A stretch of 64,000 bases of DNA from Magicicada septendecula (Eukaryota; Arthropoda; Insecta; Hemiptera; Cicadidae): assembly GCA_034769895.1 (NCBI GenBank), contig CM068372.1, forward strand, positions 236,368,343 through 236,432,342, written 5' to 3'. Below, piece by piece: positions 12,598 through 22,559 of the stretch. The notes beneath the pieces were generated by a model that saw nothing but the letters and a program-made list of their open reading frames with translations, was not told the DNA's origin and ran no database searches. Both the position numbers and the translations under genes were made by a program. How positions within the stretch are numbered: the stretch's first letter is position 1; each line of letters starts with the position of its first letter.

Positions 12598-13020
12598 ATG
12601 GATGAGGAAATTATTGTAGTTAACGAAATACAGGTCCCTCACCGAATAGTAAAGATCCGTGGTAACCTCCCTATCCTACCTGGTGCACGGCGACGTGTCA
12701 ATGGCTGCTCAAATTCGGGCTGACACTGTGCGTCACGTGTCCAACAACGGGCAGAGGTTTAAGCACTTCACTCAGAACCGGTCTGGGGCTCCTTACAGTA
12801 CTAAACTTCGGTACCTCACCGAAATGTCTACGCCTTACACCTATGGAACTACTTGTGAAATCAAGGCGGCGGGAGAGATATTCCCTTATGAGTTTCAGGT
12901 GTGATCCAAGGTGGCATCCCTTTTGCTACCTTTGGGGAGGCACTACAGGGAGTCAAAAGAATCCGGTTCACAGGAGATTTCAAGCAAGGGCACTTTGATG
13001 TACTAATTCCATTGGCCGAA
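12598..13020 (+). pseudogene. OTU-like cysteine protease domain, catalytic Cys segment missing
   Basis: An ATG at 12598 opens MDEEIIVVNEIQVPHRIVKI. From 12660 another frame continues LSYLVHGDVSMAAQIRADTV and, further on, TPYTYGTTCEIKAAGEIFPY. This is the usual helical core of OTU domains (R...V.Y...N......F; YG...E..AAAE). A third frame from 12901 contains ATFGEALQGVKRIRF and GHFDVLIP, which holds the candidate catalytic His. The DGxCLFR segment that should carry the nucleophilic Cys is absent between RIVKIRG and LSYLVHGD. The frame also changes there, which fits a short deletion. A known OTU role is removal of ubiquitin; this copy should be inactive. Confidence 0.75.
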
Positions 13021-13259
13021 CCAGCAAATCCTGATAATGTTCAATTAACTAACCCTGATAATGTCCAACATCCACCAACCACCAGTGAGCCAACGGAATG
13101 TGAACCGAATTTGTCCTGCATCGTGTCCCAGCCCCAACTCACTCCGTACACTGACCTCCTCAGTTCAGACGAATCTGTTACTTCTACTACAACACCATTA
13201 AAAGGGAAAAGAGGAAAAAACGCAAGAAAAGGTTTACAGATGCGATTAGAAAAAAACAA

Positions 13260-13520
13260 GTTAGGGAAGCTGCTTCAAACTATGCAAAAAACAAACCCGA
13301 CGTAAACAGATTAGCTGCAAAAAAGTATAGTCAAAGTCATCCCGAACTCAACAAAGTGGCTGTAAAAAAATAAGACAATACTCATCCCGAGATAATTATG
13401 AAAGCTGTCTACAAATATAGAAAAATAAATCCCGAGGTACATAGGAAAGCAGTTGAAAATTTCAGAAAGACTAATCCTGAGGTAAATAGAGAAGCTGCAA
13501 AAAGTATGCATCTAACAACC
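13260..13520 (+). pseudogene. 14-residue tandem repeat region of the Helitron protein
   Basis: Five or so consecutive units follow the pattern (N/H)P(E/D)(V/L)xRxAxxxYRK(T/I), for example INPEVHRKAVENFRK and TNPEVNREAAKSM. Unit length is about 14 residues (42 bp). The first units are in a different frame and the third is interrupted by a TAA near 13371. The stretch is basic and probably helical. It lies between the OTU part and the cysteine-bearing Helitron N-terminal region. Similar repeats occur in other arthropod Helitron proteins to my knowledge; their role is unknown. Confidence 0.6.
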
Positions 13521-13559
13521 CACGTTAATCAGGCAGCTACAGCTAATTACAATGGAAAG

Positions 13560-15020
13560 AGATTACAAATCAGATTATTGACTTGGACTAATAAGTTTTT
13601 GTCTGGTTTTAAATATGAACCTCAGACTGATTATTCTAGGGACAAGGTTGTTGACCTCGGACCTCAGTCACCCTGTACCTGGTGCCGTGCCCTGAAGTGG
13701 AAGGATGAGACTCCCGGAATGTGCTGCAGTGGCGGTAAAGTCCAGCTCCCTGCCCTTGAGCCCTACCATGAACCAATACACAGCCTCCTCACCCACCAGC
13801 AACCAATGGCAGAGCACTTTCTTTCTGCTGCCCGGAAGTACAATGGATGCTTCCAAATGACGTCTTTTGGAGCCAGAGAGGTGAAGGAAGGCAACTTTAT
13901 GCCAACATTCAAAGTGCAGGGGCAGGTCTACCACAGGATAGGGAGCCTCATGCCGGAGCCTCAGCAGCAGCCATCTTTTCTCCAGATAGGCCTATACTTT
14001 GTTGGTGACGATGACAATGAGAGGGACATCCGTTGTGATATCTACCCTGGGGTTAAACCAGTACTGGTTAGCCAACTGCAGAAGTTGCTGCATGAACACA
14101 ACAAGTATATTCTGGACTTTACGGCTGCTGTTGATTCTGTTCCTAAAGGCCAGAAGAACTTCCAAGTGGTGATTAACGCCGATAGGAAGCCTTGTGGAGA
14201 GCACCGAGATCGTTTCAATGCCCCCACGACTAGAGAAGTGGCAGTTCTCATTGTCGGTCAGGATTTTGAGAAGAGGGACATCGTTCTCCACAGCAAAGAC
14301 AACAGATTGGTACGAATCAGTGAGACGCACCGTGCCTATGACGCTCTCCAGTACTCTCTGATGTTCTGCCGTGGAGAAGATGTCTATTACATCAATATAC
14401 CTCAGCGCGACCCGAAGACCAAGGCTCCTCTCAAGAAGACTGTGTCTGCTGCTGACTTTTACAGCTACATGATAATGGAGTGTGATGGGGAAGAATGCTA
14501 CCTACTGCTGTTCCGCAACCTTCTCAACCTGCTGTTTCGCTCTGGTTGATATGTATGAGAAAATTGAGACTGAAAGACTCAATTGGATTCGTAACAACCA
14601 GAAAAAACAGAGAAGTGAGGAGTATGTGCAGTGCACCTGAAGGACGCCATGACAACAACTGACGGCCAGTTATCAGAGCTTGGCAAGATGGTTGTGTTGC
14701 CGTCTTCTTTCACTAGAGGACCCCGCAACATGCATAAGCGAACTCAAGATGCTATGACGTATGTACGCCATTTCGGACGGCCGGATCTGTTTATTACATT
14801 TACCTGCAATCCGATATGGCCAGAAACCGTAGAGCTCTTGAAACAAGGCCAAAAGTCTCACGATAGACACGACAGTAGTGAGGGTTTTCCACGTGAAAGT
14901 GAAGCATATAATAAAAGCTCCTCACTAAAGGTTGCATCTTTGGCCCTACCAGGTGTCACATGTACTCCGTGGAATGGCAGAAACGTGGACTACCCCACGG
15001 TCATATTCTCCTGTGACTAG
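13560..15020 (+). pseudogene. Helitron N-terminal and Rep endonuclease region, HUH motif present
   Basis: The long frame 13398-14549 has the CTWCRALKWKDETPGMCC motif, GNFMPTFKVQGQVYHRIGSL and the downstream block typical of the Helitron N-terminal domain. The frame then shifts for about 90 bp (LVDMYEKIETERLNWIRNNQ) and returns at 14631. It reaches GRPDLFITFTCNPIWPE, a conserved Rep block. The metal-binding HUH motif (His-Gly-His, codons 14996-15004) sits in yet another frame within EWQKRGLPHGHILL. Rep nicks one DNA strand at the transposon end; here the necessary residues are spread over at least three frames. Confidence 0.9.
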
Positions 15021-15722
15021 AAGAGAAGATAAGACCAGAGTCCATTGACAAAGTTATAAGCGCCGAAATACCTGATCACGTCTAGCCCTCCATGAGATTG
15101 TCAAGACGACTATGATCCACGGCCCATGTGGATCTCTCAACAGGAACTCACCCAGCATGGTGGATGAAGCCTGCACCAAGAAATACCCCCGGTCCCTTTT
15201 CTAGGAAACTCAAACCGGAGAGGATTGTTATCCTCAGTATCGCAGGCGTTCCCCGGCAGACGGTGGGTTCACTGCCAACATCAGTGGAATCGATCTTGAC
15301 AATCGCTGGGTGGTGCCATACAACCCCGTCCTGTCTCGCACCTTCTCGGCCCACATTAATGTTGAGTACTGCAATTCTGTAAAATCCAAAAATACATCTG
15401 CAAGTACGTTAACAAAGGGTCTGACCAGGCAGCGTTCACCGTTGAAGATCTGAACGAGGTGACGAGGTACGAGGCAGGACGATACATCAGCAGCTCTGAG
15501 GCAGCCTGGCGCATTCTCTGCTTCCCTATTCACGAAAGGTTTCGTCCTGTTATGCACCTTGCCGTACATCTCGGAAACGGCCAGAGTTTATTTTACTGAG
15601 GAAAATGTCGTTGAGAGGATCAATAACCCTCCGAAAACAACACTTCTGGCCTTTCTCGAGCTGTGCAAGTCGATGGTTTCGCAAGGACCCTTTTATATTG
15701 CGAAGTTCCGACTTATTAAGTA
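15021..15722 (+). pseudogene. Helitron Rep C-terminal part with Y2 tyrosines
   Basis: Across changing frames the strand reads NRWVVPYNPVLSRTFSAHIN, then KYICKYVNKGSD, which contains the paired catalytic tyrosines (codons 15393-15395 and 15405-15407, spacing Y-x3-Y). Further on come RYEAGRYISSSEAAWRIL and HLAVHLGNGQ-like text, the usual linker to the helicase. The two tyrosines attack DNA alternately during rolling-circle transposition. Both tyrosine codons survive, although the surrounding frame is broken. Confidence 0.85.
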
Positions 15723-17619
15723 TTGAAAGGTAACAAGTTCTGCAGGAGGAAACAAGGGAAGCCTGTGCCAGGTTATCCGGGGGTGACGAAAGATCAGGTT
15801 TTGGGCAGAGTGTACACCGTCCATCCCGGTAATGCTGAGTGCTACTACCTACGCCTCCTCTTGCACGAGGTCCGTGGTCCTATGTCATTTACTGACCAAA
15901 AACTGTGGCAGGGGTAGTCCACCCGACATTCCACGTGGCGTGCAGAGCACTTGGCTTGCTGGAGCACGATGCTCACTGGGACCGCACTCTGGAAGAAGCC
16001 TCCATCTCTGACTCTCCTAACAAAATCCGTGAGCTGTTTGCCATCATGCTGGTTTTCTGCCAAGTAGGAGATCCCATAAAATTGTGGGAGAAACACCGAG
16101 ACAGTCTTGCGGAAGATGTTAGACGGCAAATGGAGAGAGAGCACGGAGATGCCCAACTGGTCCTTGACATTGTTTACAACCAATGCCTCATCCTTCTTGA
16201 GGATATTGTCATTTCCATGTCGAGTAAAACACTCCTACAGTTCGGACTTCCACCACCTTCACGAGCGCAAGGTGCCGTTGTCACCAACCGTGAATACCTG
16301 AGGGAACTGTCTTATGATACCGTTCAGCTGTCCAAAACAGTTGCTGTGAATGTTCCAAAATTAAATGAAGAACAGAGAAAAGCCTACGATGAAATCATGC
16401 ACAGCATTGCTTCTGATTCTGGGCAGTTGTTCTTTCTTGACGCTCCTGGTGGCACTGGCAAAACGTTCTTGATCAATCTGTTGCTGGCCTCAATTAGAGG
16501 CGAAAGGAATATCGCCGTCGCCGTTGCTTCCTCAGGTATTGCAGCTACCTTGATCGACGGAGGCAAGACGGCTCACTCTGCCTTCAAGTTACCTCTCAAC
16601 CTGAATCATTCTAAGTCTGCACTTTGTAGCATCTCTAAGTAGAGTGACATGGCTCAGGCGCTTCGAGAAGCCAAAGTTATCGTGTGGGATGAGTGCACCA
16701 TGGCCCACAAGGAGGTATTGAGGCTCTGAACAGGACGCTCCAGGACATTAGGGGCCGCAACCGTCTTGTGGGTGCAGTTACGGTGCTTTTGGCTGGTGAC
16801 TTCAGACAGACCTTGCCTGCTGTGCCACGGGGGACACGTGCAGATGAAGTCCAAGGCCTGCCTCAAGTCATCCCTCTTATGGCCTAATGTCAAAGTCCTG
16901 TCCTTGAGAGTTAACATGCGTGTCCACCTCCAACTTGACTTGAGGGCAGAGGAGTGTTCTAACTTATTGCTTGATATTGGTGATGGCAAGCTTTTGGAAG
17001 AGAAGGGAAGAATAAATATTCCTGGTAACCTCTGCAATGTTGTGGGAGATCTGATCAGCTTGAGTGACAGAATATACCCCAACATTCATCAGGCTAGAGA
17101 GGATTGCACTTCATGGCTGAGGGAAAGAGCTATTCTCACTCCAACACACGACTCAGCCAACAGCATTAACAACTTTCTGTTGGAGAAGTTGCCGATTGAG
17201 CATATGAGGTATGAGTCTGTGGACTCTGTGGTGGAGGTCGAGGATGCTGTGCATTACCCTGTGGAGTTCTTGCATACTCTCGACCCACCAGGAGTATCAC
17301 CTCACGTCCTCTACCTAACGGTTGGCGCTCCAATCATGCTGTTGCGCAATCTAAACCCTCCGAAACTGTGCAATGGCACCAGGATTCAGGTGAAGACTCT
17401 ACACAAACATGCCATCGAAAGCCACGATTTTCACAGGTGTCGGTAAAGGAGAAACCGTCTTCATCCCCCGAATTCCTCTGATCTCACCAGACTACCACTT
17501 TCAGTTCAAACGTCTGCAGTTTCCCGTTACGGTGTGCTACGCCATAGCCATCAATAAGGCACAGGGGCAGAGTTTGATAGTGGCTGGTGTGTATCTGAGG
17601 AGTGACTGTTTCTCCCATA
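15723..17619 (+). pseudogene. Helitron PIF1-like helicase region, 3' truncated
   Basis: After a linker (GNKFCRRKQGKPVPGYPGV, then VHPGNAECYYLRLLL) the frame 15905-16642 contains the Walker A motif APGGTGKT (codons 16442-16465). A TAG follows at 16640-16642. Walker B (WDEC, Asp-Glu codons 16688-16693) and GDFRQTLPAVPRGT lie in the following frames. The C-terminal part has LTVGAPIMLLRNLNPPKLCN and AIAINKAQGQSL. The usual final motif around VACSR is missing because the match ends at ~17616. PIF1-type helicases unwind DNA during Helitron transfer. This copy has at least three frame changes and is not functional. Confidence 0.9.
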
Positions 17620-17625
17620 GTTGGT

Positions 17626-17655
17626 GGTGTATAAATAAAGAAAAATTTATACACC
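17626..17655. repeat. Perfect 11-bp inverted repeat at the Helitron break
   Basis: GGTGTATAAAT (17626-17636) and ATTTATACACC (17645-17655) form a perfect stem around an 8-nt spacer. It begins only ~7 bp after the Helitron match ends. Helitron 3' ends carry a hairpin, but the expected CTRR end does not follow within ~15 bp, so it may belong to an unrelated sequence joined at the break. Confidence 0.7.
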
Positions 17656-17747
17656 AAATCAATTGACTTTATTTTAAAATCAGCCCCATTGGAGGATTCT
17701 TATTTAAATGTTATATGACAAACAGTTTCTTGACATTCTGTAGGCAA

Positions 17748-17776
17748 CTGACGATGATGGTGCGAACCATCAAAAC
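17748..17776 (+). other. Hammerhead-like motif variant
   Basis: The order is CTGACGA, one T, GATGGT-GCGA-ACCATC (perfect 6-bp stem with GCGA loop), then AAAAC. This matches the layout of the repeat-field motif (CTGATGA, T, hairpin, GAAAC) with one core change (AAAAC for GAAAC). The extra T before the stem departs from the canonical hammerhead. The hairpin is certain; catalysis is not claimed. Confidence 0.3.
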
Positions 17777-19280
17777 AATCTTACCATATGATGTACAAAA
17801 ACCACATCTCTGTCTCTCAACAAAAAATTCCATACTGTCACAATTTTCCGGGCTGTTAGGCCGTTGTCTATATTGATTTGTATACGTTTCGTGCGTACCC
17901 ATGACGGACATCTTCAGTGGCGCGGGAACACAGATCGCTCTAGACCACGGCGTTAACAGACCGGAAAATTATGACAGCGTAAACACAGGCTCTGAAAGCT
18001 TACGTTCCGTTAGTAAATACCAGATTTTTTTAAATTAAAATTTAATATAATGTCAATATATTAAAATAAATTGTGGATTAAAACATCCTTTATGTGTCTG
18101 TGTACAAAGTAGGCCATAAGTAGCTTGACATTACTTATTATAAACAAATGCATTTGTGCCAAGCGACTTAATGGCCCATCTGAGTTTAGTTATTTTAAAA
18201 CCTTCATAACATTTTAAAAAACCCTAAATGTCTCTGTATTCTGAGTGAACGTAAGCTAATAACTTAATCCTTTCCCAGACCTACCCCCAGAGGTATAATA
18301 CATGGTTATAATCCACATTTAAAAACCGTTTAATACACGAAATTTAATTCATAACAAAATAAAAACATCTCTAAGTTATATTTAAAGTACCAAGAACTCA
18401 ATGTTTTACCCTCCAACAACAGCTCTTAAGGTCACCGAGATATTCAATATTATAAAATCCACCAATCCCCCCAAAAAACATAATTTTTCGTGTAATGTAA
18501 AACGAAATGAATCCTTTAGAAAAGGGTCTGCTGTGTTCAGATACATCAAATTTCTTTTAAATATTTTTAAAGAAAAATAAACAACTGTCCAAGTAAAGTT
18601 TCTGATACCAGTCATCTTGTGTAGTAAAGCAATTAATTCACAATTCGCCCATTCTTTATACGATAATTCAATATAATCGCATATTTTGGCCCATCAGAAT
18701 AGCAACCTCAAACTCACAGTTCAAAGGCCACAACATCCATCCAATCATTACCTTTTGTCTCACAGTATCACACTAAAAATAAACAGAAATCAAGTATACA
18801 ATTACAATCTGAAGCATCAATTATTACTTCCTTATGTTGTACGCACAGACATGAATTTTAATACAGTAATGTAAAATTATATGAAGTGTTTCAGTTAGAC
18901 TTTAGTATCTGCTATTTGTAAGACATATTTATCCAGAATGAAAGAGTAATTGTAATTCACTGCTACATAATAAACAGAAATAAGGGTCGTCTTATAGATC
19001 TTATGTATATACAAGAATCTTCTCAAGACAAACTCCTCGATACTCAAGATGGTGAAAGTGACACCATCATAAAATCTCAGTCAAGAGACAACCTGCAGCC
19101 TCATTCAATTTTGATGGACCCTGTTAAGATGATATGTAATCGAACACTAAATTAACCTGTATGTAAAGTCACGAAACTAATGACAGATGGTGATCCCTAA
19201 GTGACTGTTGTTGGATGCTGCTGCTATAGCTGGTCAGGTGGGATCAGTGGCACACGTGAACCAACAAGTAGTCATTGTAG
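17777..19280. other. Non-coding stretch between Helitron and Gypsy element 1
   Basis: AT-rich, with no recognisable coding trace or RNA gene. Confidence 0.5.
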
Positions 19281-19782
19281 TGTGTAATGCGGGAAACGTT
19301 TTATACCATTACAGAACATTCTACGTGTTTCTCGGCTATTCCGGCTGTAATGTTGTGTGCGTAAGTGATCTCAACATGCGTTAGCCTGACTGTTTCAGAC
19401 TTCGCCGGCCGCCCGCACTCTGGCAAGTCCGCAAGCAATTACGCGGCCGCGTAGTTTGAACTATTCTGGAATTTCAGCGGGGTATAAAGATAGGCATTCA
19501 GATGCGCTTAGTTCAATTTTAATGGCGATTTATTCCAGTGCGGTTCGTAGTACTGTGGCGAAGTATTACGTGTTTTATAATTGTGCGAGACTCGTTGAGA
19601 TTATAATTAGCTGACATTTTTATTACGTGTGAACAATTTCTATTTGATTCGTTGTAAGAGACCATCTTGTTGATTACAAACTGTTTAATTGTGATAATTA
19701 AAGCTGGTGATTAGTGACTTTATTGGTGTCTTGTATTTTGTTTTCCACTGTACAATACGACGATCAGTAGACCTTTGTAACA
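19281..19782 (+). repeat. 5' LTR of Gypsy element 1
   Basis: About 502 bp, running from TGTGTAATGC to GTAACA. It aligns along its length with 23766-24297. It carries a TATAAA at 19483-19488 about 25 bp upstream of a TTAGTTCA start-like region, and ATTAAA near 19697 that could act as a polyadenylation signal. Differences from the 3' LTR include a ~10-bp gap after TCTCGGCTAT and a rearranged patch near 19440. The 3' flank of the other LTR begins GTAT against GTAG here, so a 4-bp target duplication is likely but has one mismatch. Confidence 0.9.
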
Positions 19783-19862
19783 GTGGGTCACAAAGGCGAC
19801 AGAATCGTTAACAGTGGACACTTTGTACAAGACTAGTGTAATTCGTAATTAATCGGTAAACG

Positions 19863-20200
19863 ATGGATGCCAGTCAGATGCAGACAAAAGTTTGTGATGC
19901 AGACATTTACTAACGGTGTCCGAGATAACGAACTACAGCAAGTGTTACGAATGGCAAGACACCAGAACAGTACGGATACCCTGGTACATGCTTTGCAATT
20001 TGACGTCCCAAAGTCAGCGTCTGGTTAGACGAGTCATATAAAATGCTGACTAAAAGATCGCGACGGCACAGACGATGAGGAAGAAGAAAAAGGAACAGAG
20101 ACCCAACGAGCGGCGCCACAGAATCCGGTAAGAAAGGATGGACAAACGAAGTGTTATAGATGTGGGAAACCTGGGCATCTACAACGTGATTGTCGGGTTG
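19863..20200 (+). pseudogene. gag remnant with zinc knuckle, element 1
   Basis: ATGGATGCCAGTCAG starts as in element 2 (52609), but by ~19884 the sequence already matches the far end of that gag (QTF.NG..D.ELQQVL.MARH). About 1 kb of gag is therefore missing. The remaining part ends in an intact CCHC zinc knuckle, CYRCGKPGHLQRDC (20152-20193), the nucleic-acid-binding motif of nucleocapsid. There is a TAG stop near 20027. It cannot make a capsid. Confidence 0.85.
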
Positions 20201-20780
20201 GAGTTCATCAGCAGGGAAACGAGTAGTAGTCGGTACAACGGAGCGTGTGCTGACTAACTGGAGGAACGAAGCCTCTAGAAAATACGCAATTTCTACACTT
20301 CAGAAAAACAGCGGGAGCTTGGTGGTTATTGGATTCGTTCAAGAAAGGCCAACCTCGATTACAGTTCACACAGGCGCAACAGTTTCCATTGTGCGCCCAA
20401 ATGTGGTGAAAAATCTCAAGCCAATCTGGTGCTCTTGCAACCTGCGAACAACTACTGGACGGCCTCTAAAAGTATTCGGAAAAGTAGGGGTACACTTACG
20501 CTTCGATCGACTTAAGTGTGACCATCAAGTACTTGTTGCAGCAATGTGGATGAAGCAATTCTTGGTGTGGATGTGGACGTTATGAACGCATATGAATTTA
20601 TTAGTCGACTTCAAAAACATTGTCTTGAGAATCGGAAAAGAAGAGGTAATGCTCTCCACAATGCATACATCAGAAAAATCGATGGACGTGATAAACCAAG
20701 TGGCCATAACTGTCCCGCCAAGCTCGGAAAAGATCATCATGGTTAGAACTGAGGTAGATTCTAGGGGCAACCAGTGCTCT
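20190..20780 (+). pseudogene. Retropepsin-like protease, catalytic Asp lost, element 1
   Basis: The frame from 20190 contains SGSLVVIGFVQERP followed by TVHTGATVSIVRPNVV. The family motif is DTGA; here the Asp codon is CAC (His, 20367-20369), a single-base change. The flap and second half (GRPLKVFGKVGVHLRF) follow, and the frame shifts near 20540. Retropepsins are homodimers that need this Asp from each chain, so the product would be inactive. Confidence 0.85.
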
Positions 20781-21018
20781 ATGTTCGAACCCCAGGTAGT
20801 CAGCACACCGGGCATACTAATTGCCAGAAGTTTAGTAAAACCTGACGAAACCGGAAATGTACCTATTAGAGTGGCGAATATTTTGGATCAAGCTATCACT
20901 TTACAAACCAATACGTTCCTAGGCAAATTGACTCATGGTGGCCTGGGTAACCGGAATGACGCAACGAAGATGCAGTACTACGGACACTTCCGAATTACCA
21001 GAGAAACTGTAGCAATTA

Positions 21019-22060
21019 TTGAACAGATCGTCTAACGATCTCTCAAGTGGTGAGGTAAAAGAGCTCAGACGGTTTTTATACGAATTTAAAGATTCTTTTG
21101 TAGTTCGGGCCAGTCACTGGGAAGAACCTCTCTTGTACAACATCGCATCAATACCGGAGACACAACGCCGATACGCCAACCTCCTCAACGGCCTCCATTA
21201 TCTAAGCAAGAGGAAATGTCTCGGTTAGTACAGGACATGTTGACAGAGGGAATAATCGAGCCTTCGTCAAGTGCTTGGTCTTCTCCGGTAGTCCAGGTAG
21301 CGAAGAAGGATGGTGGATTCCGTTTTTGCGTAGACTACCGGAAGTTGAATGACGTTACAAAGAAAGATTGCTATCCATTACCTCGCGTTGACGATACACT
21401 CGACACGCTGTCCGGAGCACAGTGGTTTTCCACATTGGACCTAAAGAGTGGATATTGACAAGTGGGTCTTCATCAAGAGGACAAGGAAAAGACCGCTTTC
21501 TCGACCCCAAGTGGCTTATTCCAATTTAACGTCATGCCATTTGGACTCCGTAATGCACCGGCAACATTCGAAAGAATTATGGATCTGGTACTCCGAGGCC
21601 TGACATAGAAAACTTGCCTTGTTTATTTAGACGATGTCATAGTCATCGGGAAGACTTTCAATGATCATTTGGAAAACCTTAAGGAGGTTCTAACTAGAAT
21701 TCACGATGCCCAACTAAAGTTGAGCCCGAAGACGTGTTCCCTATTCCAGAAGGAAGTACAGTACCTGGGCCATCTGGTTCCGGCAGCGGGTGTTAGTATG
21801 GATTCTAATAAAGTAGACACCTTAAGAGACTGGCCAGTTCCGAAGAGTAAACACGAAGTTCGGAGTTTCTTGCGGTTATGCTTATATTTCAGACGTTTTG
21901 TGAAAGGCTTCGCTACTATTGCTAAACCACTACATGAGCTAACGGAAAATAAACGAAACTTCCAGTGGTCGAGAGAGTGTGACCAAGCATTTAGGACTTT
22001 GAAATTTGCAAAATTCTCGTTTTCCCAGCTTCCGAAGGGAAGTACATCGTAGACACAGAC
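21019..22060 (+). pseudogene. Ty3/Gypsy reverse transcriptase, element 1
   Basis: Conserved blocks in order: EGIIEPSSSAWSSPVVQVAK, FRFCVDYRKLNDVT, YPLPRVDDTLDTLSGAQWFS followed by TLDLKSGY, then NVMPFGLRNAPATF, the catalytic YLDD (codons 21624-21635), and HLENLKEVL through LRLCLYFRRFVKGFA. The frame upstream (21019-21228) is shifted. Two stops interrupt the domain at positions where the family has Trp: TGA at 21456-21458 after LKSGY and TAG at 21606-21608. All three catalytic Asp residues are still encoded. Confidence 0.93.
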
Positions 22061-22420
22061 GCAAGCAATACTGGTCTAGGAGCAGTTTTGTCTCAAGTGC
22101 AAACGGTGGAGAACGAGTAATAGCATATTACAGCAAGCCGCTTTCTAAACCAGAAAGAAATGATTGCGTTACAAGAAGAGAGTTGCTGGCAATCGTCCGA
22201 GCTTTGGAGCACTTCCATAAATACCTCTATGGAAGGGAGTTTTCACTACGCACCGACCATGCCGCGCTAGCATGGCTCTTGAGGGGTCTAAATATCGGGA
22301 AGGGCAGTTGGCAGGTGGTTCGAACACCTACAAGATTACAACTTGAAGGTACATCTGCGGGGGCGCCTGCATGGTAATGCAGATGGCTTATCAGAAAGAC
22401 CGTGCCCGGAAGACTGCCGA
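22030..22420 (+). pseudogene. RNase H domain, element 1
   Basis: One frame reads IVDTDASNTGLGAVLSQVQ, containing the first catalytic Asp. The next frame (from ~22100) reads GGERVIAYYSKPLSKPERN, then TRRELLAIVRALEHFHKYL, containing the catalytic Glu, then FSLRTDHAALAWLL, containing the next Asp. A further shift near 22320 precedes GRLHGNADGLS. The order and spacing are those of a Gypsy RNase H split by two frameshifts. Confidence 0.88.
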
Positions 22421-22559
22421 CATTGCCACAGAAAGGAAGAACAAAACGCAAGCGAACATGTTCAAGCCATCACTGCAGATTTCCTGGCAGACGCCTGGAC
22501 TACAGATTTTTGACAAGAACAGGTAACTGATGAAGACATTGGACCTATCTTGACAGCAA

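Larger units (their letters stand above)
12598..17619 (+). mobile_element. Helitron relic (OTU + Rep/Helicase)
   Basis: A rolling-circle transposon coding region in the usual order: OTU-type protease, Helitron N-terminal domain, HUH/Y2 Rep endonuclease, PIF1-family helicase. All parts are on the plus strand, but the frame changes many times and there are in-frame stops (for example 16640-16642). The helicase reads up to LRSDCFSHS at ~17616 and then stops matching, so the last helicase motif and the 3' terminus are missing. A CTRR Helitron end and the 5' TC end were not found. The copy cannot encode a working protein. Confidence 0.95.

Noticed and set aside
13041..14330. Several minus-strand frames opposite the Helitron coding region
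   Set aside because: The plus strand carries recognisable domains across the whole stretch, so the opposite frames are shadows.
22310..22335. GGTTCGAACACC, resembling a tRNA B box
   Set aside because: It lies inside the RNase H coding relic and no A box or cloverleaf can be formed around it.
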